A stretch of DNA of 7,490 nt from an uncultured Peptostreptococcaceae bacterium (lineage in GTDB: Bacteria > Bacillota > Clostridia > Tissierellales > Peptoniphilaceae): contig CAMDZK010000048.1 in the NCBI GenBank assembly GCA_945910665.1, forward strand, positions 1-7,490. Direction: 5' to 3'. This document shows positions 1 to 6,091 of the stretch, piece by piece (position 1 is the stretch's first letter; each line of letters begins with the position of its first letter). The translations under genes and the position numbers were made by a program. The notes beneath the pieces were generated by a model. That model searched no databases. It saw only the letters and a list, made by a program, of their open reading frames with translations, and was not told the DNA's origin.

Positions 1-315
1 TTTTACTGTGTTTGGATGAACATATCCTAAATCGGTGGGCACAAACGAATATTCAAGCCCTCGCTCTTTTGCAATGGCGAATGAATTGATTAAACGTGGG
101 TCATCAGGCTCCATGCCTAATACCCCTGCAACCAACGCCCGGTCGGTACCGTGGCCATGGTATGTATGGGCAAAGCTCCCGTGCAAATAAAAAACCACAC
201 AATGAAAGGGAGCCGCTACAATATCACGGCAAACTTTACCAAGACGGCAAGCGCCCGCCGTGTGGGATGAACTAGGGCCAATCATAATGGGACCTAATGT
301 ATCAATAATACTCAT
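1..315 (-). CDS. sdaAB: L-serine dehydratase, iron-sulfur-dependent, beta subunit (N-terminal part, cut by window edge)
   Basis: The first 105 codons are present, and the frame is open to the window edge. The protein begins MSIIDTLGPIMIGPSSSHTA, the hallmark start of serine dehydratase beta subunits. GPSSSHTAG is at residues 13-21, GSFAHTYHGHGTDRA at 46-60 and a DLGYVHPN segment near 95-102. The family deaminates L-serine to pyruvate and ammonia in the cytosol, as a complex with an alpha subunit that carries the Fe-S cluster. In Bacillota the beta gene usually precedes the alpha gene, so sdaAA is expected beyond the left edge. The C-terminal ACT-type domain expected in this subunit is also off the edge. 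The ATG at 313-315 is preceded by a good ribosome binding site (GGAAAGGAG on the minus strand, 322-330, 6-nt spacing). Three cysteines (23, 29, 39) lie in the N-terminal part. The family assignment is firm; the gene is transcribed separately from the polyamine operon upstream. Confidence 0.93.
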   Translation of the reverse strand, partial: MSIIDTLGPIMIGPSSSHTAGACRLGKVCRDIVAAPFHCVVFYLHGSFAHTYHGHGTDRALVAGVLGMEPDDPRLINSFAIAKERGLEYSFVPTDLGYVHPNTVK

Positions 316-344
316 AATGAACTCCTTTCCTTTTGCTTGTCTCT

Positions 345-373
345 AGTATAACAAATTATTCAATGGACTCCAA
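345..373 (-). promoter_or_regulatory. Probable sigma-A promoter of sdaAB
   Basis: On the minus strand a TATACT -10 (345-350) carries an upstream TG one base away, forming an extended -10. It is spaced 17 bp from a weak -35, TTGGAG (368-373). The predicted start near 338 leaves a leader of about 23 nt that contains the ribosome binding site. The weak -35 plus a palindrome directly upstream suggests regulated initiation. This is inferred from consensus matching only. Confidence 0.7.
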
Positions 374-376
374 TGA

Positions 377-395
377 TTTAATGAACGTCATTAAA
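377..395. promoter_or_regulatory. 19-bp perfect palindrome, candidate operator upstream of sdaAB
   Basis: The sequence is TTTAATGA-ACG-TCATTAAA: two perfect 8-bp arms around a 3-bp centre. It ends 3 bp upstream of the proposed -35 of sdaAB and is centred near -48 relative to the predicted start. It is AT-rich and not followed by a T-run in the direction of transcription, so a binding site for a dimeric regulator is more likely than a second terminator. It does lie immediately after the polyamine operon terminator, so a role in RNA 3' end formation cannot be excluded. The cognate regulator is unknown. Confidence 0.55.
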
Positions 396-423
396 AGAGC
401 TCGGGAAGCCCCGAGCTGGTTTT
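393..423 (-). terminator. Rho-independent terminator of the polyamine operon
   Basis: A perfect 8-bp stem (398-405 with 410-417, AGCTCGGG/CCCGAGCT) closes a 4-nt loop. On the minus strand it is followed by CTTTTAA. It begins 5 bp beyond the potD stop codon (422-424). An A-run on the other side of the stem (minus-strand AAAA at 420-423) would let it work in both directions, but no plus-strand gene runs into it here. The T-tract is short, so some readthrough toward sdaAB is possible. Confidence 0.87.
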
Positions 424-1450
424 ATTGACTAATAATATCCGTCCAAATACGGTCGTATTCTTTGATAATATCTGATGGATCGTTGAATACTTCCAAATTC
501 ATTGTGTCTAAGTTTTCCGGGTATGCGACTGGAGATTTCTGCATCTCTTCTGGTAAAAGGGCTACACCTTCTGGTATTGGAATTGAATAGCCGATGTATT
601 CAGCGTTTTTTGCGGCAATATCTGGACGGCTCATGAAGTCGATGAACGTATGCGCATTATCTACATTTTTCGCTTCTTTTGGAATCACCATGGCATCGAT
701 CCATAGGTTACTTCCTTCTTCTGGAATAAAGTATTCCAAATTTTCATTTTCTTGGGTTGCTACGTATGCATCCCCTGAGTACATAATGGCTACATCCGCT
801 TCTTCTGCAACCATCATGTCTTTTGTTTCATCGAGACGGTAGGCGTAGACGAGGGGTTTTTGTTCGATAAGGCTTTGTTTCGCTTTTTCTAATTCATCTA
901 CATTTCTCGAGTTGAGTGAATAGCCTCCGCGAATGAGAGCAGCACCTAACGTATCTCTCACGCTGTCCATCATGATGATGCGACCTTCATAGGCGGGGTC
1001 CCACAATACATCCCAAGATGTAGGTGTGCCTTGTACGGCACTTTTATTGTAAACAATTCCTAAAGTTCCCCACATGTAAGGCACAGAATATTTTCCTTCC
1101 GCATCGAAAGTCATATCCTTGAAAAATTCCGTATTGATTTTTTCTAGATTCGTAATTTTTGCAGGGTCGATCGGTTGGATTAAATCTTCTTTAATGAAAC
1201 GGTCAATCATATAATCCGATGGCACGACGACGTCAAATTGTGAGCTGTCGTTGCTCATTTTTACATAAAGGTCTTCGTTGGTCACAAAAGTATCGTAGAC
1301 GACTTCAATGCCCGTTTCTTCTTCAAATTGGTCAAGTACATCAGTATCGATGTATTCGCCCCAATTGTAGACGTTGACGACTTCTTTGTCGCCACCACCG
1401 CAGGCTGTCAGTAAAAAGGCAAGTCCTAAAACTGCAATCCATTTTTTCAT
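422..1450 (-). CDS. potD: Spermidine/putrescine ABC transporter, substrate-binding lipoprotein
   Basis: This 342-residue protein is the extracellular receptor that captures polyamine and delivers it to the PotBC channel. A short signal peptide ends in a lipobox, LTAC, with the lipidated cysteine at residue 17, so it is anchored to the outer face of the membrane. The mature protein starts with the PotD-type strand VNVYNWGEYID (25-35). Pocket residues recognisable by motif alignment to E. coli PotD are W30 and Y33, S78 and Y80 (PSDY), D166 (DSVRD), W250 and D252 (LWIDAMVIP), and Y288 (IGYSIP). The position matching the E. coli pocket tryptophan in MVWNGSA is Y224 here, so the exact polyamine preference is open. 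The start overlaps the potC stop by 4 nt (ATGA), and AGGAGG lies 8 nt upstream. It is the last gene of the operon and is followed directly by a terminator. Confidence 0.95.
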   Translation of the reverse strand: MKKWIAVLGLAFLLTACGGGDKEVVNVYNWGEYIDTDVLDQFEEETGIEVVYDTFVTNEDLYVKMSNDSSQFDVVVPSDYMIDRFIKEDLIQPIDPAKITNLEKINTEFFKDMTFDAEGKYSVPYMWGTLGIVYNKSAVQGTPTSWDVLWDPAYEGRIIMMDSVRDTLGAALIRGGYSLNSRNVDELEKAKQSLIEQKPLVYAYRLDETKDMMVAEEADVAIMYSGDAYVATQENENLEYFIPEEGSNLWIDAMVIPKEAKNVDNAHTFIDFMSRPDIAAKNAEYIGYSIPIPEGVALLPEEMQKSPVAYPENLDTMNLEVFNDPSDIIKEYDRIWTDIISQ

Positions 1451-2220
1451 TCATTTTCCTCCTCTTGGGTTCTTCGATTAATTATGAGTAGTAACACAAT
1501 CATGGCAATAAACATAAGTGTTGAAAGTGCGTTGATCACCGGGTTGATTCCCCTTCTTGCCATGGAGAAAATCGTCGTACTTAAGTTTGCGACTCCATGG
1601 CCTGTAGTAAAGAAACTGATGACGAAGTCATCGATGGATAGGGTAAATGCCAACAGGGCACCGGTGACAATTCCAGGTGATATTTCTGGGAGTACGATCT
1701 TTCTCAAAGCATACATGGGTTCGGCCCCTAAGTCGAGTCCTGCTTCAAATAAGTTGGGGTTCATTTGGTCCAGTTTTGGTAGCACGCTTAAGACAACGTA
1801 AGGAATCGTAAAGCTCACATGGGCTAAAAGGAGCGTCAAAAAGCCCAGTTTTAGTCCAGCAAAACCAAACAAGAGCATCAAAGCAACCGCTGTGACAATG
1901 TCTGGATTTAAGACGGGTAAATAGTTTAAATTCATAACGACACTTCGAGTATTTTTGCGCAGCGAATGAATGCCTAACGCTGCGAGGGTTCCAATGACTG
2001 TACTAATCAACGTCGCAAGTATTGCTATGAGTAAGGTATTGTATAGAGCCCGTAACACTTCTCTGTCGTTAAATAAATTCACATACCATTGGAGAGTGAA
2101 TCCATCCCAACTGCCTCTCAGTCGACTTGCATTAAAGGAGTTGACAATCAAGACGACGATGGGTGCGTATAAAAATAAAAGGACGAGGGCCACAAAGGCG
2201 CGTTTCATAAATTTATTCAT
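1447..2220 (-). CDS. potC: Spermidine/putrescine ABC transporter, permease PotC
   Basis: This 257-residue inner-membrane permease forms half of the translocation channel with PotB. About six hydrophobic helices are visible (roughly 8-28, 60-83, 107-125, 127-148, 182-204 and 231-247). The cytoplasmic EAA loop that docks on the ATPase is at 159-180 (EAGLDLGAEPMYALRKIVLP). The SIDDFVISFFTTG segment (195-207) is characteristic of PotC-type subunits and helps separate it from PotB. Its ATG directly follows the potB TAG stop (TAGATG). A G-rich Shine-Dalgarno sequence (AAGGGGGG) lies inside the potB end, about 9 nt upstream. An internal ATG at codon 5 is a less supported alternative start. The length is normal for the family. 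Confidence 0.95.
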   Translation of the reverse strand: MNKFMKRAFVALVLLFLYAPIVVLIVNSFNASRLRGSWDGFTLQWYVNLFNDREVLRALYNTLLIAILATLISTVIGTLAALGIHSLRKNTRSVVMNLNYLPVLNPDIVTAVALMLLFGFAGLKLGFLTLLLAHVSFTIPYVVLSVLPKLDQMNPNLFEAGLDLGAEPMYALRKIVLPEISPGIVTGALLAFTLSIDDFVISFFTTGHGVANLSTTIFSMARRGINPVINALSTLMFIAMIVLLLIINRRTQEEENE

Positions 2221-3036
2221 CTATAAAAGCCCCCCTTGTTCTCTGGAGCCTTCCACACGATTGCTTACAATCATGACGACGATCATAATGACCATTAAAA
2301 TGGTGCTCATGGCGGACCCAAAATGCCAGTCTCCTGTCACTTTGAACTGTTGTTCGATTAAGTTTCCAATGAGGTTGAATTTGTTGCCACCCAGTAATAA
2401 AGAAATTTCAAAGGTTGAAATGGCAGGAATAAACACCATCATTATGCCAGAAAGTACACCTGGTAAACTCAAGGGAAATATCACTTTTCGAAACACGGTT
2501 TTACTATCTGCCCCTAAATCTCTTGCAGCTTCGATGACGTTTTTATCCATTTTTACCAGAATGGAATAAATTGGTAAGACCATAAACGGTAAAAAGTTGT
2601 ACACCATTCCTAAAAGAACTGCCGTTTCCGTAAAGAGAATGTCAAATCCTTCATGTCCAAAGAGAGCTAAGAATTGATTGAACAGTCCATTTCTCGAAAG
2701 AATCGTCATCCAGGCATACGTTCTCAAGAGAAAGTTCATCCACATGGGGATGACCATTAAAAGGAGCATGGTATTTCTCGCTCTACCCTTCATATTGGCA
2801 ATAATATAGGCAATGGGATAACCAATAAGGAGGCAAATGAGCGTGGACAAAAATGCGATACGCAATGAATCTCCTAATATGCCAAGATATTGAGAGGTGA
2901 AAAAGCGTTCAAAATTCGTAAGGGTGACGCCTCCATCCGGTGTTGTTACGGCAAAAAACAAGACCAATCCCAAGGGTACCAAGATAAAGATGAGCAAAAA
3001 GAGATAGTAAGGAAAGGCTAATTTTCTTGTAAACAT
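2221..3036 (-). CDS. potB: Spermidine/putrescine ABC transporter, permease PotB
   Basis: This 271-residue inner-membrane permease is the partner of PotC. Hydrophobic helices fall near 11-31, 57-82, 88-113, 137-160, 194-217 and 240-259. The EAA loop is clear at 169-189 (EAARDLGADSKTVFRKVIFP). MWMNFLLRTYAWM (98-110) and the YNFLPFMVLPIY segment (146-157) are typical of PotB-like permeases. The start codon overlaps the potA stop by one base (TGATG), which indicates translational coupling. A GAGG ribosome binding site sits within the end of potA. Order, length and motifs all match standard potABCD operons, so only the fine substrate preference remains open. Confidence 0.95.
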   Translation of the reverse strand: MFTRKLAFPYYLFLLIFILVPLGLVLFFAVTTPDGGVTLTNFERFFTSQYLGILGDSLRIAFLSTLICLLIGYPIAYIIANMKGRARNTMLLLMVIPMWMNFLLRTYAWMTILSRNGLFNQFLALFGHEGFDILFTETAVLLGMVYNFLPFMVLPIYSILVKMDKNVIEAARDLGADSKTVFRKVIFPLSLPGVLSGIMMVFIPAISTFEISLLLGGNKFNLIGNLIEQQFKVTGDWHFGSAMSTILMVIMIVVMIVSNRVEGSREQGGLL

Positions 3037-4070
3037 CAGCTTTTCCTCATAATGTGAATGTACTCTGGGATAATATCCATGCCGATATGATCTCCGACCT
3101 GTTGTTCCAAAATCGAGTGAATCATGTAGGTGAAGTCACCGGTATTGGCCATGATTTCGTAATGAACACCCTTAAACACAACGGATTCAACCGTAGCTTT
3201 TAGCATTCCATTTTCTGGTGCCACAACTTCTATATCTTCTGGACGAATGACCACATCCACAGGTTCATCTTTTTCAAATCCTTTATCGACACAGACAAAT
3301 TCACGCCCGGAAAAGACGACACGGTAGTCGTCAAGCATCACACCGTCGACAATATTACTTTCACCAATGAAATCTGCGACAAACGCATTTTGTGGTTCAT
3401 TGTAAATATCGAGGGGCGAGCCAATTTGCTGAATTTTTCCTTCATTCATAACGACGATTGTATCACTCATGGTCAGCGCTTCTTCTTGTTCGTGGGTGAC
3501 GTATACGAATGTGATTCCCACACGTTCTTGGATGCTCTTTAACTCTTTTTGCATGCCTTGGCGAAGCTTCAAGTCCAACGCGCCCAATGGTTCGTCGAGT
3601 AGGAGAACGTCTGGTTCATTGACGAGAGCTCTTGCAATGGCGATACGTTGCTGTTGCCCTCCGGAAAGAGATTCAACACTGCGGTTTTCGAAGCCCCGCA
3701 AGTTCACGAGGCGAAGCATTTCACTGACTTTTTCTTTGATTTCCGTTTCTGGCACTTTTTTTATGCGGAGTCCAAAGGCAATATTTTCAAATACATTCAT
3801 GTGGGTAAACAATGCATATTTTTGGAAAACTGTATTTACATTTCGTTTATGCGGGGGGACATTGGTCATGTCCTTTCCATTGAGGAGAATCGTACCTGAA
3901 TCAGGCGTTGCGAATCCCGCAATGAGACGGAGTGTCGTAGTCTTTCCACAACCAGAAGGTCCCAATAAGGTAAGAAATTCTTTATCTTTAATGGTCAGAT
4001 TTAAATTATCTAGGACGACATTATCGCCAAATTGTTTGTGTACATTGATTAATTCGATGGTTCCTGCCAT
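3036..4070 (-). CDS. potA: Spermidine/putrescine ABC transporter, ATP-binding protein PotA
   Basis: This 344-residue cytoplasmic ATPase energises polyamine import. All nucleotide-binding motifs are intact: Walker [10 protein letters not shown] (37-45), Q-loop glutamine Q83 in [11 protein letters not shown] signature LSGGQQQR (135-142), Walker B VLLLDEP (155-161), D-loop ALD (164-166) and switch histidine H193. The C-terminal part (about 240-344) is a TOBE-type regulatory domain with the usual IRPEDI entry motif (275-280), as in CUT1/PotA-type importers. The gene starts 11 nt after the regulator's stop. Its AAGGAGG ribosome binding site overlaps that stop (TTTTAAGGAGG), so the two genes share a transcript. 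The start is well supported by this site. Confidence 0.96.
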   Translation of the reverse strand: MAGTIELINVHKQFGDNVVLDNLNLTIKDKEFLTLLGPSGCGKTTTLRLIAGFATPDSGTILLNGKDMTNVPPHKRNVNTVFQKYALFTHMNVFENIAFGLRIKKVPETEIKEKVSEMLRLVNLRGFENRSVESLSGGQQQRIAIARALVNEPDVLLLDEPLGALDLKLRQGMQKELKSIQERVGITFVYVTHEQEEALTMSDTIVVMNEGKIQQIGSPLDIYNEPQNAFVADFIGESNIVDGVMLDDYRVVFSGREFVCVDKGFEKDEPVDVVIRPEDIEVVAPENGMLKATVESVVFKGVHYEIMANTGDFTYMIHSILEQQVGDHIGMDIIPEYIHIMRKS

Positions 4071-4081
4071 AGTTGTCCTCC

Positions 4082-4621
4082 TTAAAAGATGGGCGGATTG
4101 CTCACCCAGAGCACCTGTGCCACGGTTTTGTGTATATTTTCAAAATAATGTTTCATCCCTTTACGAAGATAGAAGGTTTCGCCTTTTTTGACGACATGCT
4201 TTTTTTCATTCACATGTAAGAGGATTTGACCTTGCATCACATAGCCGAACTCTTCCGCTTCATGAGGACCGTAGGTTTTCGTTTTCGCTCCTTCTGGAAG
4301 ACTGATGCGGATGGGCTCCATTGCCCTCCCTTGGGCATCTGGAATGATCCAATCAATCGTATACCCCAGTTCTTCATGGACACTTTCAAAGTGTTCGTCT
4401 TCTGTAAAAACTACTTTTTCATCGACCGGTTCTTGGAAGAAATTGGTCAAATTCGTTCCTAAAGCTTCCAATATATCCACTAAGGTCTGTATGGAAGGCG
4501 AAGCCAAGTTCCTTTCCACTTGAGAAATAAAGCCTTTTGACAGTTCCGTACGCTCGGCCAGTTCCTCTTGTGTAAGGTTGTTGGTTACGCGCAATCGCTT
4601 AATTTTTTCTCCAATTTCCAC
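4082..4621 (-). CDS. XRE-family helix-turn-helix / cupin transcriptional regulator of the polyamine operon
   Basis: This 179-residue protein has an N-terminal HTH_3 domain (about 4-60: [20 protein letters not shown], then [12 protein letters not shown] as recognition helix region and [10 protein letters not shown]). A C-terminal cupin domain follows (about 105-175), with [14 protein letters not shown] (118-131) and [16 protein letters not shown] (147-162). Cupin motif 2 keeps G147, G155, H158 and N162. Motif 1 has one histidine (H120) instead of the HxH pair, so metal binding is uncertain. The architecture matches PuuR-like regulators, which sense polyamines or other small ligands through the cupin. 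I chose the GTG at 4619-4621 because AAAGGGGTGA lies 8 nt upstream. The frame stays open to a GTG at 4663, but that has no ribosome binding site and almost coincides with the predicted transcription start. It is the first gene of the operon with potABCD and is probably a polyamine-responsive autorepressor; the ligand is inferred from context. Confidence 0.9.
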   Translation of the reverse strand: MEIGEKIKRLRVTNNLTQEELAERTELSKGFISQVERNLASPSIQTLVDILEALGTNLTNFFQEPVDEKVVFTEDEHFESVHEELGYTIDWIIPDAQGRAMEPIRISLPEGAKTKTYGPHEAEEFGYVMQGQILLHVNEKKHVVKKGETFYLRKGMKHYFENIHKTVAQVLWVSNPPIF

Positions 4622-4629
4622 GTCCTTGT

Positions 4630-4639
4630 TCACCCCTTT
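4630..4639 (-). promoter_or_regulatory. Ribosome binding site that sets the regulator's GTG start
   Basis: The minus-strand sequence AAAGGGGTGA matches 8 of 10 bases of the ideal AAGGAGGTGA. It stands 8 nt before the GTG at 4619-4621. This places the start after, not within, the operator cluster and removes 14 residues (a poorly conserved N-terminal extension) from the longest reading frame. Confidence 0.75.
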
Positions 4640-4641
4640 AC

Positions 4642-4668
4642 TAAACGAAATGTTTATTAACACTAAAC
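4642..4668. promoter_or_regulatory. Candidate operator: three GTTTA/TAAAC half-sites in the regulator leader
   Basis: TAAAC at 4642-4646, GTTTA at 4652-4656 and TAAAC at 4664-4668 form two overlapping inverted pairs. The two outer sites also share the longer direct repeat ACTAAAC (4640-4646 and 4662-4668), exactly 22 bp apart, about two helical turns. The cluster covers roughly +1 to +27 of the predicted regulator transcript, a position from which a bound repressor would block initiation or early elongation. It is the natural candidate for autoregulation by the XRE-cupin protein. No binding data are available. Confidence 0.5.
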
Positions 4669-4675
4669 AAGGTTC

Positions 4676-4704
4676 ATTATAAAGAACTGGTAGAAAAATA
4701 GCAA
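4676..4704 (-). promoter_or_regulatory. Sigma-A promoter of the regulator-potABCD operon
   Basis: The minus strand has a perfect TATAAT (4676-4681), 17 bp from TTGCTA (4699-4704, four of six -35 matches). The predicted start near 4669 gives a leader of about 48 nt before the GTG at 4621. The candidate operator half-sites fill most of that leader. It stands back to back with the plus-strand promoter, with the two -35 boxes only 11 bp apart. Confidence 0.8.
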
Positions 4705-4715
4705 GTTTTTCTTTG

Positions 4716-4744
4716 TTTCAATCGTAGGTTCAATTTGATATAAT
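4716..4744 (+). promoter_or_regulatory. Sigma-A promoter of the glycosyltransferase cluster
   Basis: A perfect TATAAT (4739-4744) with an extended TG (TGATATAAT) is 17 bp from a poor -35, TTTCAA (4716-4721). The extended -10 probably compensates. The predicted start near 4751 gives a leader of about 20 nt with the AAAAGGAGGG ribosome binding site (4757-4766) just before the ATG at 4771. Confidence 0.75.
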
Positions 4745-4770
4745 CGTTAAGAGATGAAAAGGAGGGAACT

Positions 4771-5709
4771 ATGAAGATTGATTTAATCATTCCCTGTTAC
4801 AATGAAGAAGAGGCTCTGCCTTTTTTATACCCTGCTTTAGCTGCATTGGCAGAAAAAGAAAAAGCGCATTCCATGCGCTTTCTATTTATCGACGACGGAA
4901 GTCGTGACAATACGCTTCCGATTTTAAAGGAATTAGCTCTCAACGATGAACGGGTCCAATACTATTCTTTTTCTAGAAATTTTGGAAAGGAAGCAGCCAT
5001 GCTTTGTGGGATGACCATGGCAACGGCTGATGCTGTTGGGATTTTAGATGCGGACATGCAACATCCCCCAGCCCTCATTTCAGAAATGATTACCGCTTTA
5101 GAAGAAGGCTACGATGTAGCAGCGGCCAAACGATCCGCCCGCCAAGGTCAGCCCGGACTCTACCAATGGGGAGCTAGGATGTTTTATCGCTTAAGTAATT
5201 GCATGTCCGATGTGCAGCTTCCCCAAGGGGCGCAAGATTTTCGCCTCATGCGTAAGAAGGTGGTGGATGCAATCGTCGCTATGCCCGAATACCACCGCTT
5301 TTCCAAAGGTATTTTTGCTTGGGTCGGGTTTAAGACAAAATGGATTGAACACCACGATGCGGAGCGTGTCGCAGGCACGACGAAGTGGAACTTTTTTAGC
5401 TCTTTTCATTATGCTATTGAAGGGATCGTTTCCTTTTCTACAAAACCTCTCACGGCCATGGTGGGACTTGGAGCTTTCATTTCATTGATTGGGTTTTTGT
5501 ATGCCCTTTTCATCGTGATCGAAGCGGTAGTTAAAGGCGTTCGCACACCAGGATTTCCAACGCTTGCATCCCTGATCCTGATTTTGTCGGGGATTACTAT
5601 ATTGTCTGTTGGGCTGGCGGGACTCTATATTTCAAAAACCTATATGGAAGTGAAACGACGCCCCCATTTTATCGTTTCGGAGACCAATGATGAAAGAACT
5701 CTTCACTAA
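4771..5709 (+). CDS. Family 2 glycosyltransferase, polyprenyl-phosphate sugar synthase type (GtrB/CsbB/DPM1-like)
   Basis: This 312-residue membrane-anchored enzyme most likely transfers a sugar from a nucleotide sugar to undecaprenyl phosphate on the cytoplasmic face. The GT-A domain (about 1-215) shows the family opening LIIPCYNEEE (5-14), nucleotide-binding DDGS (41-44), SFSRNFGKEAAM (66-77), metal-binding DADMQHPP (93-100), the QDFRLMR segment (155-161) and the RFSKGIFAWVGF lip (176-187). A GTTKWN motif (202-207) follows. Two transmembrane helices close the protein (about 228-254 and 264-289), as in GtrB and CsbB, with a short cytoplasmic tail. The ATG at 4771 has a strong AAAAGGAGGG site and its own promoter. 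It overlaps the following GtrA-like gene by 23 nt. Donor sugar cannot be read from the sequence; GlcNAc or glucose are plausible by analogy with characterised relatives. Confidence 0.92.
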   Translation: MKIDLIIPCYNEEEALPFLYPALAALAEKEKAHSMRFLFIDDGSRDNTLPILKELALNDERVQYYSFSRNFGKEAAMLCGMTMATADAVGILDADMQHPPALISEMITALEEGYDVAAAKRSARQGQPGLYQWGARMFYRLSNCMSDVQLPQGAQDFRLMRKKVVDAIVAMPEYHRFSKGIFAWVGFKTKWIEHHDAERVAGTTKWNFFSSFHYAIEGIVSFSTKPLTAMVGLGAFISLIGFLYALFIVIEAVVKGVRTPGFPTLASLILILSGITILSVGLAGLYISKTYMEVKRRPHFIVSETNDERTLH

Positions 5710-6079
5710 AATTTGGTACCACTCTTTTTTCCGCTTTTTGCTTGTGGGAGGAATCAACACAGTATTGGGATATCTTGTCACTTTATTCTTCCATTATGGA
5801 GTTGGCTTTAATGCACAAGTGGCGCAGGCATTAAACTTTGTCGTCCTCTTTCCCATTGCCTATACACTCCAAGCACTGTTTTCCTTTGGAGCGAAGTGGT
5901 CATGGAAACGGCTCTTTATGTATCCTCTATCAAATATTCCCAGTCTTCTCATTCAGCTTATCGTCACGACCATTGCCGTGGATGGATTGGGAATTGAACC
6001 CTATATTGCATATATTCTTTCTTATATTATCGCGATTCCCGTCATGTACATCGTCGTGAAAAAGCTTGTGGGAAAGTAG
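5687..6079 (+). CDS. GtrA-like small membrane protein, putative polyprenyl-phosphate sugar flippase
   Basis: This 130-residue protein has four predicted transmembrane helices (about 15-35, 45-66, 78-98 and 105-125) and a short basic C-terminus. The first helix carries the GtrA signature FRFLLVGGINTVLGYLV (15-31). LNFVVLFPIAYTLQALFSF (49-67) and the ending in IPVMYIVVKK are also typical. GtrA proteins act with GtrB-type transferases and are thought to move the lipid-linked sugar to the outer face of the membrane, though direct biochemical proof is limited. The reading frame begins inside the upstream gene (23-nt overlap). Of two consecutive ATGs (5687 and 5690), the second is better spaced from GGAG at 5679-5682, so the first methionine may not be used. 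Co-translation with the GT2 gene supports a functional pair. Confidence 0.9.
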   Translation: MMKELFTKIWYHSFFRFLLVGGINTVLGYLVTLFFHYGVGFNAQVAQALNFVVLFPIAYTLQALFSFGAKWSWKRLFMYPLSNIPSLLIQLIVTTIAVDGLGIEPYIAYILSYIIAIPVMYIVVKKLVGK

Positions 6080-6091
6080 AAACGAGGTCAT

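Noticed and set aside
316..421. Possible small RNA or riboswitch between potD and sdaAB
   Set aside because: The gap is only about 106 bp and is fully accounted for by a terminator, a palindrome, a promoter and a ribosome binding site. No aptamer-like fold is apparent.
1970..2569. A 199-codon open frame on the plus strand antisense to potC and potB
   Set aside because: It spans the junction of two clearly conserved permease genes. Its product has no recognisable domain and there is no convincing ribosome binding site or promoter, so it is a shadow of the minus-strand genes.
3469..4191. A 240-codon open frame on the plus strand antisense to potA and the regulator end
   Set aside because: The opposite strand encodes an ABC ATPase with all motifs intact. 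The antisense product is serine/arginine-rich with no domain and no start signals.
4671..4733. Repeated GGTTCA (4671-4676 and 4728-4733) near the two divergent -10 boxes
   Set aside because: Six identical bases with unequal placement relative to the promoters are expected by chance in a region this AT-rich. The GTTTA/TAAAC cluster is a better operator candidate.
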